In this document: in pieces, positions 8,173 to 15,067 of the stretch
Numbering within the stretch: position 1 is the first letter of the stretch
Layout of the letters: every line of letters begins with the position of its first letter
Assembly (NCBI RefSeq): GCF_001418655.1
Contig: NZ_LIQZ01000341.1
Span: 1 to 32,196, forward strand
Source: Streptomyces phaeochromogenes
GTDB lineage: Bacteria > Actinomycetota > Actinomycetes > Streptomycetales > Streptomycetaceae
Length of the DNA stretch: 32,196 nt
Reading direction: 5' to 3'
The notes under the pieces: model-generated
Told to the model about the DNA's origin: nothing
Databases searched by the model: none
Seen by the model: only the letters and a program-made list of their open reading frames with translations
Translations under genes and position numbers: made by a program

Positions 8173-9204
8173 TCAGCCGTCGGTGAGCTTTCCGCCGGTG
8201 ACGACCTCGACGTCGTCGACGGTGACGGTGCAGCCGCGCATCGCGATGTCGAGGTGGGCGTACGACTCACGCCCGAGGACCGGGTGCGGACCGGTCGACC
8301 ACAGGAAGTTCCCGGCGAAGGCGCGGGCGTCCATGCCCATCAGGTCGTCCTTGCCGTACATGGCCGTGGCGAACCAGTCGGCGGTGCGCATCAGGCCCCA
8401 GCCCATGTGGGAGAGGCTGCGCGCCCACTCGTCCTGGGCGTCCTCGAAGAAGGTCGACAGCAGCTCGGCCTCGGCGCCGCCGGACACCTTCTCGATGTGT
8501 CCGCCCGCGATCTGCAGGGTGACGGGGGAGCGGACGTACTCCTTGAAGGGCAGCAGGATGTCGCCCTCGGCGAGCACGATCTGCCCGTCGGAGATCTCCG
8601 GCCAGCACAGCACCATCGTGCTCGGCCAGTGGTCCCAGCGGCCGGGGTCGTCGGCGAAGCCGCACTGGAACTCCGGCTTGGATCCGGCGAGTTGGACGGT
8701 GAGGTCGGTTCCGGCGTCCGAGGTGACCCGCATGACGGACGACCGCTTCAGCAGGCCGACGCCCTCCAGCACCTCGGCCTTGTCGCCCTCCTTGGGCAGG
8801 TTGCGGATCAGCACGTCGGGGGCATCGCAGACGAAGATGATGCGGGTGCCTGCGCGCAGGATCTCCTGCTGGACCGGAGCGTGGATGAAGCCCTCGCGGG
8901 TCAGGTCGACGACGAGGTCGGCCGACTTCAGCAGGTCCTGCGCGGTGGTGTCGTTGAGTACGGAGACCAGGCCCGGTCCCGCACCGGTGTGGGTGCTGGG
9001 CATCGGCGCGGGGCTGCCGCCCGGCACGGTCGCGGAGATGACATGCGCCCCGCACGCCTTGGCGGCGCCGAAGGCGGCGGCGATGTAGTCGCCGCGGCTG
9101 CCGGGCTCGGACAGCACCACGACGTGCTCGCCGCTGCGTACCTTGCACAGCCGCAGCTCGCGAGTGAAGGCGTCGAGCAGGTCGACGGACGAAAGGTCGA
9201 ACAC
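8173..9204 (-). CDS. nicX: 2,5-dihydroxypyridine 5,6-dioxygenase (NicX-like)
   Basis: A 343-residue protein of the M29 aminopeptidase-like fold used by NicX dioxygenases, which cleave 2,5-dihydroxypyridine to N-formylmaleamate with non-haem Fe(II) and O2. His266 (SHMGWG), His317 and Asp319 (AHLDIAM) fall almost exactly where I recall the iron ligands of Pseudomonas NicX (265, 318, 320), and the length is close to its ~350 residues. The start is the GTG at 9204, with GGAGG and a six- to seven-base spacer; the frame remains open upstream without a better start. It is the first gene of the operon, preceded by a 434-base gap. Leucyl aminopeptidase is the alternative call but fits the context poorly. 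Confidence 0.82.
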   Translation of the reverse strand: MFDLSSVDLLDAFTRELRLCKVRSGEHVVVLSEPGSRGDYIAAAFGAAKACGAHVISATVPGGSPAPMPSTHTGAGPGLVSVLNDTTAQDLLKSADLVVDLTREGFIHAPVQQEILRAGTRIIFVCDAPDVLIRNLPKEGDKAEVLEGVGLLKRSSVMRVTSDAGTDLTVQLAGSKPEFQCGFADDPGRWDHWPSTMVLCWPEISDGQIVLAEGDILLPFKEYVRSPVTLQIAGGHIEKVSGGAEAELLSTFFEDAQDEWARSLSHMGWGLMRTADWFATAMYGKDDLMGMDARAFAGNFLWSTGPHPVLGRESYAHLDIAMRGCTVTVDDVEVVTGGKLTDG

Positions 9205-9430
9205 GTGCTTCCTCCAGGGTTCGCTGAGGGTTACCGATCGCGTTCTCCCGCGGGCTGCGGGCATGGCGCAGACACGCTCCGGGCATGGCGACGGAAGGGG
9301 AGAGCAACAGTCGGGGGAGGGGACAGAAAGGGAGAGCGAAGAGGGGAGACGGGGAGCGGAGGCAGGGTCGACGGACCCCGCGGCGCATGAGTTGAGCAGC
9401 GGTTTCGGGACGGTGGGTGCCGCCCGACAG

Positions 9431-9454
9431 AGATAATCCGAACACGTACTATCT
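9431..9454. promoter_or_regulatory. Dyad AGATA-N14-TATCT, candidate operator of the nicotinate operon
   Basis: Perfect 5-bp arms at 9431-9435 and 9450-9454 give a 24-bp symmetric site in the AT-rich part of the gap upstream of the dioxygenase gene. Size and placement suit a dimeric repressor of the TetR or MarR class, but no such regulator is encoded next to the operon in this window. Confidence 0.4.
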
Positions 9455-9482
9455 CGGCTTGGCAAGGGGTCGCGCGTCGAGT

Positions 9483-9493
9483 TAACACGGTTA
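9483..9493. promoter_or_regulatory. Short dyad TAAC-ACG-GTTA
   Basis: Perfect 4-bp arms around ACG, between the two larger dyads upstream of the dioxygenase gene. It is short enough to occur by chance, but it adds to a local cluster of symmetric sites. Confidence 0.25.
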
Positions 9494-9512
9494 TTTCATG
9501 ATGGGCCGTCAG

Positions 9513-9529
9513 GGAAATTGCGCATTTCC
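9513..9529. promoter_or_regulatory. Dyad GGAAAT-TGCGC-ATTTCC, candidate operator
   Basis: Perfect 6-bp arms at 9513-9518 and 9524-9529 with a five-base centre. AT-rich symmetric words of this kind are rare in GC-rich DNA, which raises its weight. It lies about 110 bases from the response-regulator stop and 309 bases upstream of the dioxygenase start. Confidence 0.42.
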
Positions 9530-9638
9530 GGCCCGACCCCGGGCTTTGCGCGCGCATCGCTTTCGGGTGGTTGTCACGCCGCGATCGACCGAGGGCGGGC
9601 TTGTGCGGGCGGGCTCGTGGGGGTGGCGGCCGGACGCC

Positions 9639-10313
9639 TCATCCACCGATTTCGAGCAGTCCCCGCCGCACGGCCTCGGACACCGTGCCGGCCCTGTTCT
9701 CGGTGCCGAGCTTGCGGTAGATGCGGACGAGGTGCGTCTTGACCGTGGCCTCGGCGAGATGCAGGGCCGTCGCGATGGCCCGGTTGCTGTGTCCCCGGGC
9801 GAGCAATCCGATGACTTCGAGCTCGCGCTCACTCAGCACCGGGCCGGTACCCATCGTCCCGCCGACGAGGTGGGCGGTGGCCTCGGGAGCCAGGCCCATG
9901 CCCCCTGCCGCGGCGGCGCGTACCGCGCGGAAGAGTTCTTCCGGCGGGCCCGCCTTGAGGACATAGCCGCGAGCGCCCGCCTCCATGGCACGGACGACGT
10001 CTCCTCTGGTGCCGTAGCTGGTCAGGACGACGACATTGACGCCGGGAACGGCGGCCGTGATCCGACGGGTCGCGGCGATGCCGCCCGTGTCGGCGTCGGC
10101 AGCCGCGTCGCCGTTCGCCAGCCGCAGGTCCATCAGGACCACGTCGGGCCGGTGCCGGTCGGCGAGGAGTACGGCCTTCTCGCCGTCACCGGTCTCGTCG
10201 ATCACGTCGAAGCCGGGCTCGCCCTCCAGCAGGGCCCGCAGACCGGCCCGTACGACGACATGGTCGTCCACGATCAGGATCCGCACGGCCGACACCGCGA
10301 CAGCCTCGTTCAT
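9639..10313 (-). CDS. NarL/FixJ-family response regulator
   Basis: A 224-residue regulator. The receiver domain has the acidic pair near 16-17 (VDD), the phospho-acceptor Asp62 (VVLMDLRLA), Thr98 (VVVLTSYG) and Lys120 (GYVLKAG). The C-terminal LuxR-type helix-turn-helix covers about residues 157-218 (LSERELEVIGLLARG, then ATVKTHLVRIYRKL). An insertion of acidic/Ala residues after Asp62 (ANGDAAADADTGG) is common in actinobacterial members. Its ATG overlaps the kinase stop (ATGA), so kinase and regulator are co-translated. It lies directly upstream of, and on the same strand as, the nicotinate operon, but the 434-base gap argues for separate promoters. The target genes are not known. Confidence 0.9.
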   Translation of the reverse strand: MNEAVAVSAVRILIVDDHVVVRAGLRALLEGEPGFDVIDETGDGEKAVLLADRHRPDVVLMDLRLANGDAAADADTGGIAATRRITAAVPGVNVVVLTSYGTRGDVVRAMEAGARGYVLKAGPPEELFRAVRAAAAGGMGLAPEATAHLVGGTMGTGPVLSERELEVIGLLARGHSNRAIATALHLAEATVKTHLVRIYRKLGTENRAGTVSEAVRRGLLEIGG

Positions 10314-11533
10314 GCCGCGCCCGCGGTGACACGCGCCCGCACCGGGAGGGTCGCTCTGGCCCGGGTCCCGCGTCCTGGTACGCCGTCGACGGTGAGCGTG
10401 CCTTCCAGCTCGGCCAGCCGTTCGCGCGCGGCGGCCAGTCCGAATCCCCGCCCGTCCTTCCCGGGGAGCGCGGTCGCCGGATCGAACCCCCTTCCGTCAT
10501 CGCTGACTTCGACCGCCACGGCCCCGTCGGCGTGCTGAAGGGTGACCCGGACATGCGAGGCGCGAGCGTGTTCGCACGCGTTCGCCAGCAGCCCGCGGGT
10601 CACGCGGAGCAGGGCGACGGCCCGTTCGTCGGGCACCGGACAGGGCTCACCCCGTGTGGAGACGGAGACGGCGGGAGCTCCTGGAGCCGCGTCCGCGCGA
10701 GCGCAGAGCTCGTGCAGTGCCGTCTCCAGGCCGTCACGTTCCAGACCGGGCGGGGTGAGGTCGTGGATGATGCCGCGGGTCTCCGCGAGGTGCGTGCCGA
10801 GCGCGTCGACCACGGCCCGCACCTGTCGCCTTGCCGCGTCGGGCCTGCGGTCCCAGTCCCGTTCGGCGGCCTGGAGCAGCATGCGGCTCCCCACGATCTC
10901 CTGGGCCAGGGTGTCGTGCAGGTCCCGGGCGAGGCGGGCCCGCTCGGCGAGGCGCCCGGCCTCGCGCTGCCGGGCCGCCAACTCACCTCTCGTGGCGGTC
11001 AGTTCACGCATCAGCCGGTCCTGGGTGCGGTGCAGGGCCACGGTCGCCCAGACGGCTGCGGTCGGCGGCGCGACGAGTTCGAGGTCGAACCCGCCCCTGA
11101 TCCGGACGAGCGTCGCCACGAGCACCACGGTCGTCACCCAGAGCGCAGCGAGAGGCAGCCGGCGTCCGGGCATCCGCTGCGCCACGACGGCCAGCGGGAC
11201 GGCCAACCAGACGTACCCGGTGGTGAGATCGGCCGGCAGGATCCAGCAGACGCACCCCCACAGCAGCAGGAGCAGCCCCAGCCAGGCGGGCCTGCCCCGG
11301 GTGCCGAGCCGGTCCCACCGCATCAGCCCGCCCACGTACACCAGGGCCAGTACGACGATGGGCGGGGCGACGGCCCAGCACAGCCATGTGTGCACGGCGA
11401 CGAGCCGGGCGAGGGTGCCGACGACGACGGCCAGGAAGACCAGGTGCGGAAGCTGCCGCGCCGACAGGGGAAGCCTGCGCAGGGCGGATCGAGAGGGCGG
11501 CACGGCGGCGGCTCCCTGCTGGGTGACGGTCAC
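10310..11533 (-). CDS. Membrane sensor histidine kinase (HisKA_3 / NarL-partner class)
   Basis: A protein of about 407 residues. Roughly five hydrophobic segments lie in the first ~165 residues with only short loops, so it has no large extracellular sensor. They are followed by a coiled linker, the HisKA_3 phospho-acceptor His206 (LARDLHDTLAQE), and an ATPase domain with N box (LLANACEHA) and G boxes (DDGRGFD, GRGFGLAAARERL). It phosphorylates the adjacent regulator, whose start overlaps its stop. The start is uncertain: the GTG at 11533 precedes the predicted membrane part but lacks a clear ribosome site, so a leaderless message is possible. A stimulus cannot be inferred from the sequence. 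Confidence 0.85.
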   Translation of the reverse strand: MTVTQQGAAAVPPSRSALRRLPLSARQLPHLVFLAVVVGTLARLVAVHTWLCWAVAPPIVVLALVYVGGLMRWDRLGTRGRPAWLGLLLLLWGCVCWILPADLTTGYVWLAVPLAVVAQRMPGRRLPLAALWVTTVVLVATLVRIRGGFDLELVAPPTAAVWATVALHRTQDRLMRELTATRGELAARQREAGRLAERARLARDLHDTLAQEIVGSRMLLQAAERDWDRRPDAARRQVRAVVDALGTHLAETRGIIHDLTPPGLERDGLETALHELCARADAAPGAPAVSVSTRGEPCPVPDERAVALLRVTRGLLANACEHARASHVRVTLQHADGAVAVEVSDDGRGFDPATALPGKDGRGFGLAAARERLAELEGTLTVDGVPGRGTRARATLPVRARVTAGAA

Positions 11534-11593
11534 GACAGGAGCGGCAGACTTTAACCCGAACCAGTGTGTGACCGGCGTAAACCGGCAGGGAGC

Positions 11594-11616
11594 CCCCGCC
11601 GGGAGCCCTTGCGGGG
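11594..11616 (-). terminator. Hairpin after the solute-binding protein gene
   Basis: CCCCGC at 11594-11599 pairs with GCGGGG at 11611-11616, with an inner GGG/CCC pair. It lies ten bases beyond the solute-binding-protein stop, on the minus-strand exit side. There is no strong U-run, as is usual for Streptomyces terminators. Confidence 0.45.
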
Positions 11617-11625
11617 CCCCCGGGG

Positions 11626-12789
11626 TCAGCGGCCCGGGTGCAGGCCGAGGACGCCGGGTGAAGGGGCGCCCTGGACCTCGCCGAAGTACAGCGCGAAGGT
11701 CTGCTTGAGCTGCTCGACCCGGGCGCGGTCCTCCATGAACACCGGGAAGCCGTCGAGGTTGGCGTCCTTGTACTCCCAGATCGGCTTGAGACCGCTCTTC
11801 AGCGGGATGTCCGTACGGACCGACCAGCCGCTGAACGACGACCCCTGGACCTCGGGGGACAGCATCCAGTTCAGGTACAGCTTGGCGGCCGTGGGGTGGG
11901 CGCCCTGCTTCAGGATCGCGGCCCGCTGGCCCCACGCCATGAACGGGTGCCCCGCGCTCGGCAGCGCCCACCTCGACGCCCCGCCGGTGGCGAGCAGACT
12001 GCCCGACGAACCGACGCCGATGCTCTTCTGCCCGGCGCCCACCGCGACCCCCGCCTTGTGGGAGCCGCGGGCGAACTGCGGCTGCTGCGCGGCGAACTTG
12101 GCGACCCACTCCCAGCCGTACTTCCGCACATAGAGCGAGAACAGGTACAGCACCGCGTCGTCGTCATGCGGGTACGAAGAGGCGATGGCGCCCTTCCAGC
12201 GGGGGTCGACGAAGTCCAGCGGGGTGCGGGGCACCTCGGCGCCGACCGCCGCCACGTTGTACACGAAGCTGAACGCGACAGCCATGACCGCCGTCCAGGC
12301 ACCCCCCGGATCCTTGAACTTCGGATGGACGGCGGAGAACCCGGCGGGCTTGTAGGACAGCAGCTCGCCCTGTCGCGCCCAGCGGGTGAAGTCCTGGAGG
12401 GTCTGGAGCTGGACGACGTCCGGGACCAGAGTGTCCGTGGCGAGCTGGTTGTCGATCCGTGCGTCGTGGAACTTGCTGTAGTCCACGACGATGGTCAGGT
12501 CGATGTCGGGGAACCTGCTCCGGAACCCCGCCCGGACACCTGCCAGTTGGTCGTCGACATCACCGCCCGCGTAGACGACGAGCCTGCCGCCCTCGGCAAG
12601 TGCGGCCTGGTAGAGCTGGTCGAGCGAGCGTGTCTCCTCCCTTACGAAGACACCGGAGGACGATCCTGTGCCGCTCCTGTCGCCGCGCGCGTTCTCCGCG
12701 GCGTTCGCGGTGGCGGAACCGGTCGCCGCGGCCACCGTCGCTCCGGCACCGACCGCGAGAATGCCGCGCCTGCTGATGTTGCTGGACAT
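11626..12789 (-). CDS. Tat-exported ABC-type extracellular solute-binding protein (orphan)
   Basis: A 387-residue periplasmic-binding-protein-like protein. The twin-arginine signal (SRRGILAVGAGATVAAATG, Arg7-Arg8) ends near the ANA at 28-30. There is no lipobox Cys, so the protein is secreted or surface-held by other means. Body motifs such as GGRLVVYAGGDVDDQL, TIVVDYSKFHD and PDVVQLQTLQDF resemble the iron(III)/thiamine/2-aminoethylphosphonate binding-protein class. No permease or ATPase gene is adjacent, so its transporter partner is unknown. It might instead act as a ligand sensor for the two-component system immediately downstream on the same strand (92-base gap); that is inference. The ATG is preceded by AGAGAGGA about ten bases upstream. 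Confidence 0.75.
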   Translation of the reverse strand: MSSNISRRGILAVGAGATVAAATGSATANAAENARGDRSGTGSSSGVFVREETRSLDQLYQAALAEGGRLVVYAGGDVDDQLAGVRAGFRSRFPDIDLTIVVDYSKFHDARIDNQLATDTLVPDVVQLQTLQDFTRWARQGELLSYKPAGFSAVHPKFKDPGGAWTAVMAVAFSFVYNVAAVGAEVPRTPLDFVDPRWKGAIASSYPHDDDAVLYLFSLYVRKYGWEWVAKFAAQQPQFARGSHKAGVAVGAGQKSIGVGSSGSLLATGGASRWALPSAGHPFMAWGQRAAILKQGAHPTAAKLYLNWMLSPEVQGSSFSGWSVRTDIPLKSGLKPIWEYKDANLDGFPVFMEDRARVEQLKQTFALYFGEVQGAPSPGVLGLHPGR

Positions 12790-12844
12790 GGGTGGGGGGT
12801 CCTCTCTCCGCCTGCCGAGCCCTGGTCCAGCACATCGCGACCCC

Positions 12845-12888
12845 GGGCTTGATCCGGGTCGAAACGGCTCGGGTTTGATCCGGGTCGA
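12845..12888. repeat. Two 18-bp direct repeats upstream of the solute-binding-protein gene
   Basis: GGGCTTGATCCGGGTCGA at 12845-12862 and GGGTTTGATCCGGGTCGA at 12871-12888 differ at one base and are spaced 26 bp start to start, about 2.5 helical turns. They sit 56-99 bases upstream of the start codon. The first copy is also part of a dyad, CGACCC-N12-GGGTCG (12839-12862). Iterated sites such as these often bind a regulator. Confidence 0.55.
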
Positions 12889-12950
12889 CCGCGGGCGAGA
12901 CGAGTCTCCGGCGCGGGCAGGCGTTCGCGCGTCGCCCATCGGCACGCACC

Positions 12951-12974
12951 CCGTTCAACTCTTCGGTTGAACGG
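12951..12974 (-). terminator. Strong hairpin terminator overlapping the MFS stop codon
   Basis: CCGTTCAAC (12951-12959) and GTTGAACGG (12966-12974) form a perfect 9-bp stem with a six-base loop. The TGA stop of the minus-strand MFS gene lies inside the stem, so transcripts would fold just as translation ends. It separates the MFS gene from the solute-binding-protein gene. Confidence 0.65.
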
Positions 12975-14190
12975 TGCCCGGCGTCGCGGGCTCCTGTACT
13001 GCCGTATGGGGTGGCTGGGCGAAATGGCGGGCCGCGGCGAGGACGAGCACCGCCAGGGCGGCCGATGCCGCGTAGGCCAGGCGGAACTCGCCGGTGGAGC
13101 CGAGGAGTCCGCTCACGGCGCCACCGGTGACGACGCCCGCGTAGTTGAAGAGGTTCAGCCGGGCCAGGACCGCCTCAGAGGCGTCGGGGCGCAGCTGCGC
13201 GGCGGAGGCCAGACACAGCGGGGCCAGGACGGACGCCCCCAGCCCCACCGCCCCGGCCGCGAGCACGGCGAACGGCCAGCTCGGCGCGGCGGCCATGCCC
13301 GCCAGGGCGCCCGCTACCAGCAGGGCGGCGGTACGGACGACGGCGCCCGCACCGAACCGCTGCACGAGCCGGTCGGTGGCGGCGCGGCCGACCACCGTGC
13401 CGGCCTGGTAGGCCGCGTACGCCATCGGCGCCACCGTGAGCGACGCGTCGAGGGTCCGGCGTAGGTAGACCGCGGACCAGGCCGAGACCGTGGAGTCCAC
13501 CACGTAGACGACGAGGAGGACCAGACCGAAGGGGAGGAGCCGGATCCACAGGCGGCGGCCCAGGGGCGGCTGCGCCGACGGGGACGGCGATTCCGCGGCA
13601 GCGGGCAGGGCATGCGTACGTACGCAGACGGCGACGACCAACAGGATCCCCGCCTGCACGGCCAGGCCGCCTGCCACGGGCCACTCCAGCCGGGCCGCGG
13701 CGGCGGTGAGCAGGGCCGAGACGACTCCGCCGACGCTCCACGCCAGGTAGAAGGAGCCGAAGACACTGCGTCCGTAGGCGCGCTCGATCGCGGCTGCCCG
13801 GGTGTTGATCCCGACGTCGAGGGCACCGATCGCGATCCCGAAGAGGACGTACGCGCAGACGGCGGTCGCCTGGCCAGGGGCCACGCCGATCAGCGTCAGG
13901 GCGACGACGGCCGCCAGCAGGGCACCGCGCATCGTGGCGACGGCACCGGCGACACGTATCGCGGCCAGACCGAGGAAACTGCCGGCCCCGGCCATCAGCG
14001 CCACCGTGACCATCAGGGTGGTCGTCAGGAGCGGAGCCAGCCCCAGGCGTTCGGTGACCGCGGGGACGGTCGTGTACACGGCGGCGATGGACACACCCTG
14101 CGCGGCGAACACGAGGGTCGCGACCCTTCGGGCACCGGCCTTGGAGGCGGGGCGCCCGGTCTCTGCCCGGCCTGGAGCACTGACTGACAT
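12955..14190 (-). CDS. MFS transporter, YbjJ-like
   Basis: A 411-residue protein with about 12 hydrophobic segments. The sequence DVGINTRAAAIERAYGRSVFGSFYLAW resembles the helix 4-5 region of YbjJ-type major facilitators, a family with poorly known substrates (small-molecule efflux is often assumed). The ATG at 14190 (MSVSAPGRAETGRP) has no ribosome site, but a TACGTT -10-like box lies seven bases upstream, so a leaderless message is plausible. A start 42 bases upstream exists but is less natural. It is divergent from the TetR gene, with 203 bases between starts, so regulation by that TetR is possible though no matching dyad lies close to this start. Confidence 0.75.
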   Translation of the reverse strand: MSVSAPGRAETGRPASKAGARRVATLVFAAQGVSIAAVYTTVPAVTERLGLAPLLTTTLMVTVALMAGAGSFLGLAAIRVAGAVATMRGALLAAVVALTLIGVAPGQATAVCAYVLFGIAIGALDVGINTRAAAIERAYGRSVFGSFYLAWSVGGVVSALLTAAAARLEWPVAGGLAVQAGILLVVAVCVRTHALPAAAESPSPSAQPPLGRRLWIRLLPFGLVLLVVYVVDSTVSAWSAVYLRRTLDASLTVAPMAYAAYQAGTVVGRAATDRLVQRFGAGAVVRTAALLVAGALAGMAAAPSWPFAVLAAGAVGLGASVLAPLCLASAAQLRPDASEAVLARLNLFNYAGVVTGGAVSGLLGSTGEFRLAYAASAALAVLVLAAARHFAQPPHTAVQEPATPGTVQPKS

Positions 14191-14342
14191 GCACAGAACG
14201 TAGCCAGACGAGGCAGGGCGGACGCAGGGCACAGGGGGCCGTGCAGGGGACTTCGGGGGCCAGGCCCGACGGCCGGTGATGCCCGGGTGCCTACAGAGGG
14301 GTCGGCGGTCGAGCCACCTCGGTGTTCGTCTGTGAGAGATCC

Positions 14343-14366
14343 CGACTTGTTCGAGCGACTTGTTCG
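14343..14366 (+). repeat. 11-bp direct repeat in the tetR promoter
   Basis: CGACTTGTTCG occurs at 14343-14353 and again at 14356-14366, with a 13-bp period. The second copy supplies the left arm of the tetR-promoter dyad. A duplicated half-site could help a regulator dimer bind cooperatively. Confidence 0.55.
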
Positions 14367-14381
14367 TCGGACTCAGTCGCT
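14354..14381. promoter_or_regulatory. Candidate TetR operator in the tetR promoter
   Basis: AGCGACT (14354-14360) and AGTCGCT (14375-14381) are perfect 7-bp arms around 14 bases; the core is the 24-bp dyad CGACT-N14-AGTCG. It covers the -35/-10 spacer and touches the -10 TATGAT (14381-14386), the classic position for autorepression. A related dyad of identical outer length precedes the MMPL gene. Confidence 0.6.
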
Positions 14382-14393
14382 ATGATGGATCCC
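14381..14393 (+). promoter_or_regulatory. Probable tetR promoter -10 and leaderless start
   Basis: TATGAT at 14381-14386 is a good -10, with ACTTGT 17 bases upstream as a weak -35. Seven bases after the -10 come to the A of the ATG at 14394, so transcription may start at the initiation codon itself. No good ribosome site precedes that ATG. Confidence 0.45.
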
Positions 14394-15017
14394 ATGGCTC
14401 ACGTTTCCGCGGCCGAGCGCCGCCCCCAGCTGATCAAAGCGGCCATCGACTTCATGACGAGGGAAGGCGTCGCGGCCGGCAGTACGCGTGCCATCGCCGC
14501 CGAGCTGGGGGTGGCCCAGGCCACGGTGCACTACACCTTCGGCACGAAGGAAGGGCTGTACCTCGCGGTCATGGAGCAGCTCACACAGGATCTGGTGGCC
14601 CAGGTCGAGGGGGCCGCACCGGCCGACGGAGGGTTCGAGGAGACAGCGAGCGCGTTGGCGGTCGCGCTGTGGCGGACGGTGCGTGAGCAGCCCGAAAGCC
14701 ATCAACTCCTCACGGAACTGACCATGTTCGCGCTCCGCTCGCCCGCTCTGAGTGGGGCCCTCGAAGCCCACTACCGGGGGGTGACCGAGGTGACCGCGCG
14801 ACTGATCACCGAGGCGGCCGAACGCACCGGCCAACCCCTCGCCCAGCCCACTGATGCGATCGCGCGGTTCTTCCTCGCCGGCTTCGACGGGCTCACGCTG
14901 CAACACCTCGCGCTCCCCGACGAGGAGGCCGAACGCACCTGCCTCCAGGCCTTCGTGTCCGCGGTGGTGGCGATGGCCGGAGGCCGGCTGGAGCTGGTGC
15001 CCGTACCCGCGAACTGA
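14394..15017 (+). CDS. TetR-family transcriptional regulator
   Basis: A 207-residue repressor-type protein. The N-terminal DNA-binding domain has its helix-turn-helix at about residues 28-52 (STRAIAAELGVAQATVHYTFGTKEGLY). The C-terminal ligand/dimer domain is helical. MAHVSAAERRPQLIKAAIDF is the usual start of a common Streptomyces TetR subgroup, so the ATG at 14394 is preferred to ATGs 9-12 bases upstream. A dyad overlaps its own promoter, and a matching dyad precedes the MMPL exporter gene 1.5 kb downstream, so it probably controls itself and that exporter. The ligand is unknown. Confidence 0.88.
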   Translation: MAHVSAAERRPQLIKAAIDFMTREGVAAGSTRAIAAELGVAQATVHYTFGTKEGLYLAVMEQLTQDLVAQVEGAAPADGGFEETASALAVALWRTVREQPESHQLLTELTMFALRSPALSGALEAHYRGVTEVTARLITEAAERTGQPLAQPTDAIARFFLAGFDGLTLQHLALPDEEAERTCLQAFVSAVVAMAGGRLELVPVPAN

Positions 15018-15026
15018 CAACGCCGC

Positions 15027-15057
15027 AGGGCGCACTCGTACGGTACGAGTGCGCCCT
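15027..15057. terminator. Bidirectional terminator between the convergent tetR and SRPBCC genes
   Basis: AGGGCGCACTCGTAC at 15027-15041 and its exact complement at 15043-15057 form a 15-bp inverted repeat around one base. In RNA this gives a long stem with a small loop. It starts ten bases after the tetR stop and ends eleven bases before the SRPBCC stop. Confidence 0.8.
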
Positions 15058-15067
15058 TGGCCTGTGG

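Larger units (their letters stand above)
9205..9638. promoter_or_regulatory. Regulatory gap upstream of the nicotinate operon
   Basis: 434 bases between the response-regulator stop and the dioxygenase start contain no convincing gene. The stretch at about 9420-9530 is clearly more AT-rich than its surroundings and holds three dyads (listed separately), as expected of an operon promoter with operators. A TTGCCA box reads on the minus strand near 9460, but I could not pair it with a well-spaced -10, so the exact promoter is undetermined. The 5' leader would be about 200 bases or more if transcription starts there. Confidence 0.5.

Noticed and set aside
6716..9088. 790-residue plus-strand open frame
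   Set aside because: It spans the antisense of two well-supported genes and their gap, with low-complexity composition; typical GC-rich shadow.
8173..9204. Leucyl aminopeptidase of family M29
   Set aside because: Same fold, but the length, the His/His/Asp positions and the operon context match NicX dioxygenases better.
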